In this document: positions 44,948 through 53,968 of the stretch, one piece after another
Layout of the letters: the number at the start of each line of letters is the position of its first letter
How positions within the stretch are numbered: position 1 is the first letter of the stretch
Assembly: GCF_029439455.1 (NCBI RefSeq)
Contig: NZ_JAQFVG010000248.1
Span: forward strand, 98,477-162,476
Origin: Caballeronia sp. BR00000012568055
Lineage (GTDB): Bacteria; Pseudomonadota; Gammaproteobacteria; Burkholderiales; Burkholderiaceae
Length of the DNA: 64,000 nucleotides
Direction: 5' to 3'
Made by a program: the position numbers and the translations under genes
Notes under the pieces: model-generated
Told to the model about the DNA's origin: nothing
Databases searched by the model: none
The model's input: only the letters and a program-made list of their open reading frames with translations

Positions 44948-47425
44948 TCAATTCCTCAGACGCCGCGCTGCGATCGAACGCAACGCGCGGTAGAAGACGG
45001 CCGCGAAAATCAGCGCGGCGATCACGGCGGAAAGCACCAGCAGCAGCGGATGCGCGGAGAGCGCCCAGCGCATGTAGTGCATCGGCGAGAGATGGCCGAC
45101 GAAGTACGCTTCGCCGTTGCTCGTCACCGTCACCGTGCGGCCGTGGATCACGGCCATCGCGCCTTGAATGGATGGCAGCAGGTCGTTGTCGAGCAGGGCG
45201 GCGGAGAGATCGGCATCCGACTGGCCTGCCGCGCTGATGAGCGCGACCGCGCTGCGCCCGTTCTTCAGCGGCGATTCGAAACCGGTGAGCAAGGCATCGC
45301 CATTCGAACTGACGAGCGATAAATCCGCGCGCGCGGGCGAGCGTTCCGGACCTTGCTCGCCGTGCCACCAATCGACCAGCTTGAAGCCGACATCGCTGAG
45401 CTGGAAGGTGCGGGCGTCGCCATCGCCGGAAAAGGGCATGTTCTTCGCCCAGCGTTGCAGCAAAGGCTGACGTCCCGGCGAGCCGAGAATCAGCAGGTCT
45501 TTATCGGCGAAACGATCGACGTCGTTGGCGCTGGTCACGGTTACGCCCGTCACCGGATAACCCGTCGATGCGCCCATGCGGCCCATTTCAAGCAGGAAAA
45601 GGCTGTAATCGGCGTTGTTCTGCTCGTTCGGGAACACCACCGCCGTCTGCGACAAATCCGCCATGCGCGTGAACGGGAAGCCGCCGTTGGCGAACGCGGC
45701 CAGATCGGGCAGCGCCATGTAATGCGGGAAACCGGACAGATCGATGGTTGAATTCGGATCGATGGAACCGACCACGTTGTCCAGCACGCGGCCCGTACAC
45801 TCGCCGGTCTTCGGGATATCGTAATAAAAGTGCAGACGCAACTGCGCGCGCGGCGTGATGAGCAGCGGCGGAATGTAGATTTCGCGCCGCGCGGCCACGG
45901 TCTTGTCGGGCATCACGCGCGTGAAATACTGGCCGAGATCGAACGTCGATGTCGATACCGCCGGAATGCGCAGCGACTGCACGAAGCCATCGTTCACGCT
46001 GATATTCAGCGACGAGCGATCGGGCGCGGGCCGCACGGTGTATCGATAAGCCAGATCGATCGGCACGCCCTTGGTCTGCCACATAAACAGATCGGGCGGC
46101 ACGCGCAGATTCACGCGCACGGCATCGGCGTCGTAGCCGTGGGCGCTGAGATCGCGCGCTTCCGCGAGTTCGCCGAAGCGCACGGGGCGATCGGTCGAGA
46201 GCCAGTTCGGGGCGTCGTAGGGACGGCGCGGTTGCAGATCGGTGAATCGCGTGATGGTCGCGCTGGTGCCGCTCAATGTGTTCTGGCCGACGCCCAGCGC
46301 CTTTGCCGCCGTCTTCAGTTCGTTGTCGTCGCGGCCCAGCACGAGCAGCAAACGGCCGCGCGCGGCTGCATCGCGTTCGATGACCGCGATGGTCGGGCCG
46401 GACACGGGCGGGATATCGACGCCGGGGATTTTGGTGTCGCCGGTGGCGAAGATCACGGCGTTGCCGGACAGCGGCACGTTGCCGGTTTGCGCCGGAAAGA
46501 TCGCGCCGCGATAACCCGCCAGCGAGCCGAAATACGATGCCACCATGCCCGCCGCTTCGAGCGTCGGCAAGGAAGGTTTGCCCGCGAACACGAAGGGCAA
46601 TTCGAGGCGGCGCACATCGCGTCGATCGAAAAAGGGCTGCGGAAGCGCGGCGAGATCGGGCTTGCTCGCAATCGATGCGTAGGTCAGATCGAGCGAACTC
46701 GCATTGCTCACCGTCGCCCACAGAGTCGAGTTCGACGGATCTTCGCACTGCTGCGTGTAATGGCCGATCAACTGCACGTTGAGGTGATTGAACTCGGTGA
46801 TGAAGCGCGGATCGATCGCCACATCGCGCGCGACCAGCACGCCGGCCTGATCGCGCGGCACGGGCAGCGTCGCCGCGACTTCGCCGTTCACCAGCACTTT
46901 CAATTGCGATATCGACGGCAGCAGCGACGGCGAATAGCTGTAGATCAGATGCAGCACCGCCGCCGTCACCACTTCATCGCCACGCACCGAAAACGCGATG
47001 CCGTTCTGGCCGTCCGTACCGCGCAACTGCAGCGGATCGCGCGCGCCGTAATCGGCGAAGCTCAAAGTCTGGCGACGTCCGCCCGGCACGAGCGTGCCCG
47101 GATCGGCAGTCGTCGGCACGCGCGATGTCAGCGGCTTTTCCGGCTTGCCGGAGAAGGCGGGCACGGGCATCGCCTGCGCGGGTTGCGCGATGGTCATTGG
47201 GTTGAAGACAGCCGAAGGACCGGGCGCGGGCACATTTCCGACGCCCGTTGCCTGTTGAACTTGTTGTACGGCCCCACTCGCCGCGGCATCAACCGCATAA
47301 GCGAGCGGGGCGCACAACGCGGTCTGCACTGCCATACAGACCGCCACTAACCGCTTGCAAAAACGCGGCGCGCGCGCCGCCTGCCCGTGTTTCACGCGCG
47401 TCTTCGTCATGGCATCGCCCATCAT
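44948..47425 (-). CDS. bcsB: Cellulose synthase periplasmic subunit BcsB
   Basis: Guides the nascent glucan across the periplasm and activates BcsA through a C-terminal anchor. The 825 residues start at the ATG of the ATGA overlap with bcsA; a frame open further upstream lies inside bcsA. A signal region ends PLAYAVDA, followed by two carbohydrate-binding/flavodoxin-like repeats (NGIAFSVRGDEVVTAAVLHL, VNLRVPPDLFMWQTKGVPIDL) and a terminal membrane helix (HPLLLVLSAVIAALIFAAVF) that packs against BcsA. There is a low-complexity Ala/Pro/Val segment after the signal. The order A-B-Z-C is standard for cellulose operons. Confidence 0.95.
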   Translation of the reverse strand: MMGDAMTKTRVKHGQAARAPRFCKRLVAVCMAVQTALCAPLAYAVDAAASGAVQQVQQATGVGNVPAPGPSAVFNPMTIAQPAQAMPVPAFSGKPEKPLTSRVPTTADPGTLVPGGRRQTLSFADYGARDPLQLRGTDGQNGIAFSVRGDEVVTAAVLHLIYSYSPSLLPSISQLKVLVNGEVAATLPVPRDQAGVLVARDVAIDPRFITEFNHLNVQLIGHYTQQCEDPSNSTLWATVSNASSLDLTYASIASKPDLAALPQPFFDRRDVRRLELPFVFAGKPSLPTLEAAGMVASYFGSLAGYRGAIFPAQTGNVPLSGNAVIFATGDTKIPGVDIPPVSGPTIAVIERDAAARGRLLLVLGRDDNELKTAAKALGVGQNTLSGTSATITRFTDLQPRRPYDAPNWLSTDRPVRFGELAEARDLSAHGYDADAVRVNLRVPPDLFMWQTKGVPIDLAYRYTVRPAPDRSSLNISVNDGFVQSLRIPAVSTSTFDLGQYFTRVMPDKTVAARREIYIPPLLITPRAQLRLHFYYDIPKTGECTGRVLDNVVGSIDPNSTIDLSGFPHYMALPDLAAFANGGFPFTRMADLSQTAVVFPNEQNNADYSLFLLEMGRMGASTGYPVTGVTVTSANDVDRFADKDLLILGSPGRQPLLQRWAKNMPFSGDGDARTFQLSDVGFKLVDWWHGEQGPERSPARADLSLVSSNGDALLTGFESPLKNGRSAVALISAAGQSDADLSAALLDNDLLPSIQGAMAVIHGRTVTVTSNGEAYFVGHLSPMHYMRWALSAHPLLLVLSAVIAALIFAAVFYRALRSIAARRLRN

Positions 47426-49638
47426 TGGTCTTTGGTTTTGAGTTTCTTCACATCGACCGGGCGCTTGGTCGTCCAGGTCCGAAGGTCGCTGTAGAGATGT
47501 TCGAACAATCCGGCGATACCCCGCGTGCCCACCAGCAGCACATGCGACAGACCGGTGAGCGGCGTATCCGGGCGGCGTCCTTCGGACCAGCCGGTCCACG
47601 CGTCCGCGCGCGCGAAGGTGGTTTTGACGAAGTCGTATTCCTGTTCGCGCGTGAGTTGCGAGAAGCGCAATCCGACGCGCCCCGGTTCGGTGAAACCGAC
47701 GGTAGCGGGGAACGCATATTCCTCGTCGCCACGGAATAGCGATACGGTCACGCGCTCGTGCATCGGCACTTCGATCATATTCGGCAGCTTCACGCCCACG
47801 CCGCCTTCCGAATAGTCGATGGTCTCGCACGCAAGCGTCCGCCCCGTCGAGAACTTGAGCATCACCGGCATGGTCATGGTCACGCGATGCGTCGAACGAA
47901 CCTGCTTGCGCTCACTCGCCGCCGCCACCGATGCGCCCAGAATCAGCATGTTGTAGACGGTCCAGCAGAGGTTGAGCACGGTCGTCTGCACTTCGCTGCG
48001 CACATGCCAATACAAAACGATATGCACGATCCCCGCGATAAACCCGAGCAGATTCAGCAGCAGCAAAAAGAGGTAGGGCCGCGAGATATACCAGTCGAAG
48101 TAATCCTTCGCGATCTGTCCGCCCTTGGCCGTCACGTTGAACTTGCCGAGCTTCGGGTTGATGACCGCCAGCAGCGTCGGCGCGGTGATATACGAGGCCA
48201 GCACCGACTCATACACTTCCGCCCAGAACGAATGCCGGAACGAGCGCTGCATCCGCGAATTGGTGATGCTGGCGTGGAACATATGCGGCAGCGCGAAAAT
48301 AGCGATACTGCTCGCCGCCGCTTCGATCACATGCGCGCCGAAGAACAGATACGACAGCGGCGCGGTCAGAAACACCAGACGCGGCACGCCGTAGAAGAAG
48401 TGCATCATCGCGTTGAGATAGCAGAGGCGCTGGCCGATTTTCAGCCCTTTGCCCGTCAACGGATTATCGATCCGGAAAATCTGCGTCATGCCGCGCGCCC
48501 ATCGAATCCGCTGACCGATGTGGCCGGAGAGACTTTCCGTCGCCAATCCTGCGGCTTGCGGAATCGCCAGATAAGCCGTCGTATAGCCCAGCCGATGCAG
48601 CTTCAGCGCCGTATGCGCATCTTCCGTCACCGTCTCCACCGCGATGCCGCCGATCTCTTCGACCATCGAGCGGCGCAGCACGGCGCACGAGCCGCAGAAG
48701 AAGGTGGCGTTCCACAGATCGTTGCCGTCCTGCACGAGTCCGTAGAACAACTCACCTTCGTTCGGCACCTTGCGGAACGTGCCGAGATTGCGTTCGAACG
48801 GATCGGGCGAAAAGAAATGGTGCGGCGTCTGAAGCATCGACAACAGCTTGTCGCGCAGAAACCAGCCGAGGCAGATTTGCAGAAACGAGCGCGTGGGAAT
48901 GTGATCGCAATCGAAGATGGCGAGGTATTCGCCCTTGGTGATCTTCAGCGCTTCGTTGATGTTGCCCGCCTTCGCGTGTCGATTGTGCGTGCGGATCGTC
49001 CAGTTGACGCCGATCTCTTCGCAGAAGGCTTTGAACTCGGGACGACGGCCATCGTCGAGTACGTGGATGGCGAGTTTGTCGCTCGGATAATCGAGGGCGA
49101 GCGCGGCGTAAATGGTCGGCTTCACCACGGACAATGGTTCGTTGTACGTCGGAATAAAGACATCGACGGTCGGCCAGTCGCGGCGGTCGGCGGGAAGGGG
49201 CAAAGGTTTGCGCTTGGGCGGCCACGAAGTCTGGAAATAGCCGAGCAGCAGCACCAAAGTTGCATAGACTTCGGCGGCGACCAGCAGCAGCCCCCACGCG
49301 GCATCGAGCGGATGTTCCCAGTAGGTCGTTTCCGTCAGACGCCAGTACATATAGCGGCTCGATGCGACCACCGAGAGCAGAATCATCACCAGCGTCGCGT
49401 ACTGGCCTTGCAGACGTCGAAAGCCGAGCGCGCACGCAAAGCAGATAGTCGCGAACGCGAGTTGCTGGCCGAATGCCAGCGGCACGGTGACCACGAAGTA
49501 GAACGCGAACAGCGCGAAAACCGTCATCAGCACGACGAGGATTTTGCTGCCCCAGACGCGTGCATCGACGAAACGCTCCAGCCGCGATTGCGCCATGCTC
49601 ACTTCGGTTTCGGGCGATGGGATTTTCGGCGCGCTCAT
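47422..49638 (-). CDS. bcsA: Cellulose synthase catalytic subunit BcsA (UDP-forming)
   Basis: Polymerises UDP-glucose into beta-1,4-glucan and translocates it. In 738 residues there are N-terminal membrane helices, a GT2 domain with VFIPTYNEP, LDDGRR (Asp195-196), FDCDHIP (Asp243/245), VTEDAHTAL (base Asp340) and the QRIRW motif at 376-380, a second membrane bundle, then a C-terminal PilZ domain with R581-x-x-x-R585 and DYSEGG at 608-613. That PilZ pair is the c-di-GMP site which opens the gating loop, so activity should depend on c-di-GMP. ATGA overlaps join it to bcsQ and bcsB. The start at 49638 is set by that overlap; an open frame continues upstream inside bcsQ. Confidence 0.97.
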   Translation of the reverse strand: MSAPKIPSPETEVSMAQSRLERFVDARVWGSKILVVLMTVFALFAFYFVVTVPLAFGQQLAFATICFACALGFRRLQGQYATLVMILLSVVASSRYMYWRLTETTYWEHPLDAAWGLLLVAAEVYATLVLLLGYFQTSWPPKRKPLPLPADRRDWPTVDVFIPTYNEPLSVVKPTIYAALALDYPSDKLAIHVLDDGRRPEFKAFCEEIGVNWTIRTHNRHAKAGNINEALKITKGEYLAIFDCDHIPTRSFLQICLGWFLRDKLLSMLQTPHHFFSPDPFERNLGTFRKVPNEGELFYGLVQDGNDLWNATFFCGSCAVLRRSMVEEIGGIAVETVTEDAHTALKLHRLGYTTAYLAIPQAAGLATESLSGHIGQRIRWARGMTQIFRIDNPLTGKGLKIGQRLCYLNAMMHFFYGVPRLVFLTAPLSYLFFGAHVIEAAASSIAIFALPHMFHASITNSRMQRSFRHSFWAEVYESVLASYITAPTLLAVINPKLGKFNVTAKGGQIAKDYFDWYISRPYLFLLLLNLLGFIAGIVHIVLYWHVRSEVQTTVLNLCWTVYNMLILGASVAAASERKQVRSTHRVTMTMPVMLKFSTGRTLACETIDYSEGGVGVKLPNMIEVPMHERVTVSLFRGDEEYAFPATVGFTEPGRVGLRFSQLTREQEYDFVKTTFARADAWTGWSEGRRPDTPLTGLSHVLLVGTRGIAGLFEHLYSDLRTWTTKRPVDVKKLKTKDQ

Positions 49639-50423
49639 GCAAGTTTCCTCGATGAAGCGGCTATCGCATCGATCGCGGCGAGCAGCCAGTCGCCGCACGC
49701 GCGCAGATCGGCGGCGGCTTGCGAGAGCGGATCGTAGTGGATCAGCGTGGTGTCGCACGCCAGCGATTCCGCGATGCCTTCGTCCTGATGAATCACGCCC
49801 GGAAACAGCTTCGTGCCGAGCATATTGCGCAGCACTTTCAGCACATCCTTGCTCAACTGGCGCGACTGATCGACCTGATTCACCACATAGCCTTGTCCGG
49901 CGAAATTGGCGCGCGGCGTGGCGTAGGCGTCGATCATGCGCTCCATGCCGGGAATCGCGGCGTAGGATGCGGCATCCGCAAGCACGACGTTCAGCGCGAA
50001 GTTCGCGGCGGTCAGTGCGGTGCGCGTGTAGACCGACGAGCCGGGCGGGGTATCGACGATGACGATGTCGTTCGCGTCCAGCGCCAGCGATTCGAGCGAG
50101 CGCGCGAGCCACGACGGATCGGCATCGACCAGCGCTTCGAAGCGGCGGCGATCGTCTTCCACGACCGCGCCGTAGGGCAGCACGGTCACGCCATCGACGC
50201 CATCGAACATCACGGTTTGCCAGGCGTCGCGGCTGAGCGTGGCGCGCGAAATTCCGTCGATGCTGTCGAGCGGAATGCCGAAGTGCAGGCGCAGCGCGTT
50301 CTGCGGATCGAGATCGAGTACGATCACGCGACGGTTGCGCGCGGCGAGCACGGAAGCGAGATTGGCGGCGAGTGTCGTCTTGCCGACGCCGCCTTTGGCG
50401 GACACGACCGTGATCACTTTCAT
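49635..50423 (-). CDS. bcsQ: Cellulose biosynthesis ParA/MinD-type ATPase BcsQ
   Basis: A 262-residue SIMIBI-class ATPase. The deviant Walker A is SAKGGVGKTTLAANLA (residues 8-23), followed by VIVLDLDPQNALRL and DIVIVDTPPGSSVY. BcsQ is required for cellulose production in E. coli and localises to the pole. The protein ends AIAASSRKLA. ATGA overlaps on both sides bind its synthesis to bcsP and bcsA. Confidence 0.95.
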   Translation of the reverse strand: MKVITVVSAKGGVGKTTLAANLASVLAARNRRVIVLDLDPQNALRLHFGIPLDSIDGISRATLSRDAWQTVMFDGVDGVTVLPYGAVVEDDRRRFEALVDADPSWLARSLESLALDANDIVIVDTPPGSSVYTRTALTAANFALNVVLADAASYAAIPGMERMIDAYATPRANFAGQGYVVNQVDQSRQLSKDVLKVLRNMLGTKLFPGVIHQDEGIAESLACDTTLIHYDPLSQAAADLRACGDWLLAAIDAIAASSRKLA

Positions 50424-51049
50424 GAGCGTGGTCCCCAGGTGCGGCGCGGGCGCGTGGCTTCGGCTTGCGTTGTCGTTGGCGCTTGCGTCGCGGTGTTTGC
50501 GCCGCGCAGGCGATCGAACATGGCGTTCAGCGCGTTGTCTTTGGCAACCGGTGCGGGTTCGGCGTGCTGCGGCTTGAAAAGCTGGCCGAGGATCGACGGC
50601 TGCGGTTCGACTTTCTTTGGCGCAGCGGCGGCTGGAACAGGAGCAGGCACGGGCGCGGGCGTGACCGCAGCCACGGACACCACGATCTCCGGCTCCGTTT
50701 CCGTCGTCAGCGGCCCGAAGCGCGATGCGCTCAGCGAATCGCGTTTGGCGCTCGTGTCCACCACCGGAATCGTCCGGCGATGGGGTCGCGCAAACAACGG
50801 GGGTTTGCCGCGATTGATCGGCGTGGCTTCGGTCGTTGGTGCGGGCACCGGTTCTGCGACGCGCGGCGCCTGCGTTTCCCGCCGCTGAGCGATTTCCGGA
50901 ATCGCCGGCTGCGCGAGATCAAGCGTGGCGAGCAGCGGCCAGCGCGTGCGGGCGGTTTTCGCCTCGTTCTCGCGCCCAATCTCCTGATAGTCCCCGGCGT
51001 TACCGCCGAAATGGTCGAACAACTTCTCGATATCGCGGGAAGTATTCAT
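50420..51049 (-). CDS. bcsP: Cellulose biosynthesis protein BcsP (BcsR-like N-terminus)
   Basis: A 209-residue accessory protein. The N-terminus MNTSRDIEKLFDHFGGNAGD then YQEIGRENEAKTARTRWPLL corresponds to the BcsR/YhjR motif seen in enterobacterial cellulose operons; the rest is a disordered Pro/Ala-rich tail (for example PAPVPAPVPAAAAPKKVEPQ) that defines BcsP in beta-proteobacteria. It may anchor or organise BcsQ and the synthase. The ATG at 51049 has GAGG 10 bases before it; the frame is open 36 codons further. The stop overlaps bcsQ (ATGA). Confidence 0.88.
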   Translation of the reverse strand: MNTSRDIEKLFDHFGGNAGDYQEIGRENEAKTARTRWPLLATLDLAQPAIPEIAQRRETQAPRVAEPVPAPTTEATPINRGKPPLFARPHRRTIPVVDTSAKRDSLSASRFGPLTTETEPEIVVSVAAVTPAPVPAPVPAAAAPKKVEPQPSILGQLFKPQHAEPAPVAKDNALNAMFDRLRGANTATQAPTTTQAEATRPRRTWGPRS

Positions 51050-51186
51050 CGTGCTGCGTCCTCGAAAGACTAGTGTTCTAGCTTGGCCAATACGGCTTTC
51101 TTGATTTTTATCGTTGGCCGCCTGTGTATCGCGCGAGCCAAACGTTTGCCACGTCAAATAAACGCGGCGGACTTCTGACGCTGGGT

Positions 51187-51642
51187 TCAGCCTGCGCCGC
51201 GCGCAAGCCGGAATTCGATTGCGGCGTCATCGCCGAATTCGCCTTCTTGTTTGAGCGACAAGCCTTTCGCGCCGAGCGTGCTCAGCCAACGCTCGTACGC
51301 GCCTTCGAGAAACGCGGGCGTCCAGGCAAGCGCACTTTCGCCGAATGCGGGCAAGGGCGCGCAGAAATGCACGATCCGCATATAGTCCCGCTCGTCCGAT
51401 AGCTCGACGAAGCCCCAATCGGTATCGCGCCAGAGCGTGTTGAGCGCATCGGCGAGTTCGGCGGTGGAGCGGCAGGGCGGCATGGCGTGGGCATCGGCGA
51501 ATCGGCCGCCAACGCGATGCATCAGCTGGCGGAGTTCCGTGCGCCCGATCTGCGCTTCGAATTCATCCGCCAGCGCGGCAAGCAGGCCGCGCCATTGCCG
51601 GGACATCTGGTTCTCGAACAGGTAATCGAAAATAGCGGCCAT
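51187..51642 (-). CDS. bcsD: Cellulose synthase periplasmic/cytoplasmic ring subunit BcsD
   Basis: A 151-residue BcsD protein, the subunit that forms ring-shaped octamers aligning glucan chains in Komagataeibacter. Landmarks include QWRGLLAALADEFEAQIGRTELRQLMHRVGGRFA, ADALNTLWRDTDWGFVELSDERDYMRIVHFCAPLP and FLEGAYERWLSTLGA. No signal peptide is seen. It is the first gene of the operon, 137 bp ahead of bcsP; the presence of BcsD may allow ordered rather than amorphous cellulose. Confidence 0.9.
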   Translation of the reverse strand: MAAIFDYLFENQMSRQWRGLLAALADEFEAQIGRTELRQLMHRVGGRFADAHAMPPCRSTAELADALNTLWRDTDWGFVELSDERDYMRIVHFCAPLPAFGESALAWTPAFLEGAYERWLSTLGAKGLSLKQEGEFGDDAAIEFRLARGAG

Positions 51643-52159
51643 GATCTGTCAGCACGGCGCGAGGCCCGTGGCGCGGTTAATCGGTATTTTCTACTTCATT
51701 CGATCATTAAGTCTGCTGAATCGCAAGCGAGTTTCATTCGCAGTCAACACGTCTGAACTTACTTCATTGCGATTTTTTTCACCAGTAAAGGTTAGCAGCC
51801 GATTTTTTTAACGAAACGAACAAAAAGAACTAATGGAAGGCCCAAATCGATGGATGAAACAGGCCGGGCTGGACGAACCATCGACAAGCAGTGCGTAGTA
51901 CCTTGCCGCCGCATATCCAGCGAGGGCGCAGTGTACCATTTCGTTAATGATATGAAATGCGGAATGTCGCCTTATTCTTACGGATTGACATTTTCTTAAT
52001 GGCAGGCGCGCTCGGCAACTTAATCAAATTGCTGTTTGTCCGCTAATTCATCGGATTATTGCGTTTTAATCAGATGAAATTAATGGTCGATGAGATCGGT
52101 AATTTGGACCGAAGGCAGCTTGTTCGACTCAGCCGGCACGCCGCGCGCGGGCGAAAAAA
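51643..52159. other. AT-rich intergenic region upstream of the cellulose operon
   Basis: About 520 bp without a supported gene. The sequence is visibly richer in A and T than its neighbours, with T runs near 51766-51776 and 51803-51809. TCGATGG (51847-51853) and CCATCGA (51878-51884) can form a 7-bp stem. A canonical c-di-GMP-I riboswitch core was not found. The operon promoter and a long leader RNA are expected here. Confidence 0.45.
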
Positions 52160-52183
52160 AAGCGCCCCGATTGCGGGGCGCTT
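52160..52183 (-). terminator. Strong Rho-independent terminator
   Basis: A 10-bp stem, AAGCGCCCCG at 52160-52169 with CGGGGCGCTT at 52174-52183, closes a 4-base loop and is followed on the minus strand by eight T residues. It lies 20 bp after the stop of the small acidic gene. Confidence 0.9.
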
Positions 52184-52203
52184 GATGGTCTATGCGTTGA
52201 CGC

Positions 52204-52404
52204 TTACAGGTTGGCGCGGACTGCGTCCCTGACGGCGTCCATCACGATGCCGTAATCGAGCGGGATGTCCAGCGAGTCCGAATACCCGAACTCTTCTTCT
52301 GCTGGCTCGAGTGGCGCGGCGGTAACCGGGATCGGTTCGAAGGCGTTTTCGCCTGCCGGATTGTCGCGTCCTTCGATGGCACCCTGCAATTGCGGATTCT
52401 TCAC
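52204..52404 (-). CDS. Small acidic protein of unknown function
   Basis: A 66-residue protein starting with GTG at 52404, preceded by GGAG 7 bases upstream. It begins MKNPQLQGAIEGRDNPAGEN, continues with an acidic Pro-rich middle (TAAPLEPAEEEFGYSD) and ends with an amphipathic helix (DYGIVMDAVRDAVRANL). It has no cysteine, signal peptide or membrane segment. With its own promoter space and a strong terminator it looks like a well-expressed single gene. It is located between an NAD(P)-binding protein and the cellulose operon, so a role with cellulose is possible but unproven. Not recognised. Confidence 0.7.
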   Translation of the reverse strand: MKNPQLQGAIEGRDNPAGENAFEPIPVTAAPLEPAEEEFGYSDSLDIPLDYGIVMDAVRDAVRANL

Positions 52405-52857
52405 GATTAACTCCTTCCGGAAATGGAGCGGCGAGGAACTGCAATATAGAACAACGTCATGACAAATTGACGACTCGCATGGATGGACTCGTTTCGAAAC
52501 TATCGCGCGCGGCGCGCCGATGTTCGCCACGCACGCGCGTTTCGAAAGAGCGCGCGGCCCTCCAGTTTAATGTCGTCAAACAGCACCATACGCACTTTTC
52601 GATTATGACGAAGCCATGTCGATATTGTCTGGCGAGCGGTTTATCGGCTCGAAACTTGCATACTATTGCTCTTTATGAGTGCGCTGGATTAATTGTATGC
52701 CGGCAATCCAATTCGCCTAATTCTTCCTATTAGGAAATTTATTGTGATGAATCGGCGAAAAATGCAGACGTTATTTCCTTATATGATGTTTTTGGCCGAT
52801 TTCGGCACGCGGCGCTGAATCGCCGCGCCAGCCGTATCAGCAATGGAGACGTGAGGT
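52405..52857. other. Intergenic region with divergent promoters
   Basis: About 450 bp. The right part, from roughly 52560, is clearly AT-richer than the genome norm. It contains a CCTAAT/ATTAGG hairpin (52716-52721, 52729-52734) and a GCGGCG/CGCCGC hairpin (52809-52814, 52821-52826) just ahead of the ribosome-binding site of the next gene. A small open frame at 52467-52733 has no coding character. Confidence 0.4.
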
Positions 52858-53472
52858 ATGAGCAAAATCGCAATCGTTGGGGCAACGGGCAATGTCGGGA
52901 GCCGCTTGCTAGGAGAATCGTTGCGGCGCGGACACACTGTCACGGCGCTCGCACGCGATGCGTCGAAGGTCGAATCGCGCGAAGGCGTGACGGCCATGAA
53001 CGTCGATGTGCTCGATGCGAACGCGTTTGCCGAAGCGATCGCCGGTCAGGATGCGGTTTTCAGCGCGGCCAGATTTCAGGTGGTCCCGGAAAACGCGATT
53101 GTCGAGCCGATGAAGCAGGCGGGCGTGTTGCGCTTGTTGGTGGTCGGCGGCGCGGCCAGCTTGTATGTCGCGCCGGGCCAGCGTGTGCTGGATATGCCCG
53201 GCTTTCCGGACGCGTACAAGCCCGAGGCCACTGCAGGCGCGGCGTTTCTGGATGCGCTGCGTCGCGAGCGGGGCGTGGACTGGACGTTCGTATCGCCGTC
53301 GGCGGAATTCGTGGCGGGCGCGCGCACGCAAAAATTCCGCGTCGGCGTAGACGAATTGCTGGTCGATTCGAACGGCCGAAGCTGGATCACCTTCGAGGAC
53401 TACGCGATCGCCTTCCTCGACGAATTCGAAAGCGGCGCACATATCAAACAGCGCATCACGGTCGGATATTGA
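52858..53472 (+). CDS. NAD(P)-binding Rossmann protein (NmrA/YwnB-like)
   Basis: A 204-residue short-chain dehydrogenase-like protein of the NAD(P)H-binding atypical group. The cofactor motif is KIAIVGATGNVGSRLLGESL, followed by VLDANAFAEAIAGQDAVFSA, LLVVGGAASLYVAPG and DWTFVSPSAEF with RSWITFEDYAIAFLDEFE, typical of the YwnB/flavin reductase-like set. Catalytic Tyr-x-x-x-Lys is not evident, so it may sense redox or act as a reductase with other residues. GGAG precedes the ATG at 52858. Confidence 0.88.
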   Translation: MSKIAIVGATGNVGSRLLGESLRRGHTVTALARDASKVESREGVTAMNVDVLDANAFAEAIAGQDAVFSAARFQVVPENAIVEPMKQAGVLRLLVVGGAASLYVAPGQRVLDMPGFPDAYKPEATAGAAFLDALRRERGVDWTFVSPSAEFVAGARTQKFRVGVDELLVDSNGRSWITFEDYAIAFLDEFESGAHIKQRITVGY

Positions 53473-53491
53473 TGCGCTGTTTGACGCTGTT

Positions 53492-53968
53492 TCAGCAGTC
53501 CTGGCAGTCCACTTCCACTTCCTCGCTGTTCTTGGGCATCGCGGCGGCGAGGATCATGGCCGATGCGTTCTGCGGCTTCGGATCGCGCTGCGACGGGCGA
53601 TACACCTGATCCCCGCGATGCACCGGCATCCCCGACAGCGAGCAGACGCCTTCGGACGTCGCCGTGGTCGCGCGCCAGCCTTGATAGCCGTAATGGCAAG
53701 TGCCCGGATCGGACCAATACACGAGCGCGGTCGCGCTGCTCGGGCGCTCGATCACGCGCACGATGGCTTCCGGAAACGGCAACTGATCATTCGACGGACG
53801 CGGATGCGGATGCGCGCGATTCCAGTCACGCGTTAATCGATCGATGAACTCGCTCTCGGCGCGCGCCGTTTTTTGCGAGGGAGCGACACGGACCGCGTCC
53901 TTGGGAACGGCCTCGAGCAGGTGAACCGTTTGTGACCACGGGTCCGCTCTTTTTGCTAAAGCTGTCAT
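53492..53968 (-). CDS. DUF3331 family protein
   Basis: A 158-residue protein with the DUF3331 pattern seen in Burkholderiaceae: an N-terminal DPWSQTVHLLEA, a core ATALVYWSDPGTCHYGYQGWR, then VCSLSGMPVHRGDQVYRPSQR and AMILAAAM. Paired cysteines in the core and C-terminus (GTCHYG, GVCSLSG, VDCQDC) suggest a metal or zinc-ribbon-like site. Function unknown. It converges with the NAD(P)-binding gene, 19 bp apart. Confidence 0.85.
   Translation of the reverse strand: MTALAKRADPWSQTVHLLEAVPKDAVRVAPSQKTARAESEFIDRLTRDWNRAHPHPRPSNDQLPFPEAIVRVIERPSSATALVYWSDPGTCHYGYQGWRATTATSEGVCSLSGMPVHRGDQVYRPSQRDPKPQNASAMILAAAMPKNSEEVEVDCQDC

Noticed and set aside
47758-49737. A 659-codon open frame opposite bcsA
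   Set aside because: Shadow of the BcsA reading frame; no ribosome-binding site and no recognisable domain.
51643-52159. c-di-GMP-I riboswitch ahead of the cellulose operon
   Set aside because: The conserved GEMM core and tetraloop-receptor sequences were looked for on the minus strand and not found.
52467-52733. 88-codon frame in the intergenic region before the NAD(P)-binding gene
   Set aside because: No ribosome-binding site, mixed composition crossing AT-rich DNA, and no family likeness.
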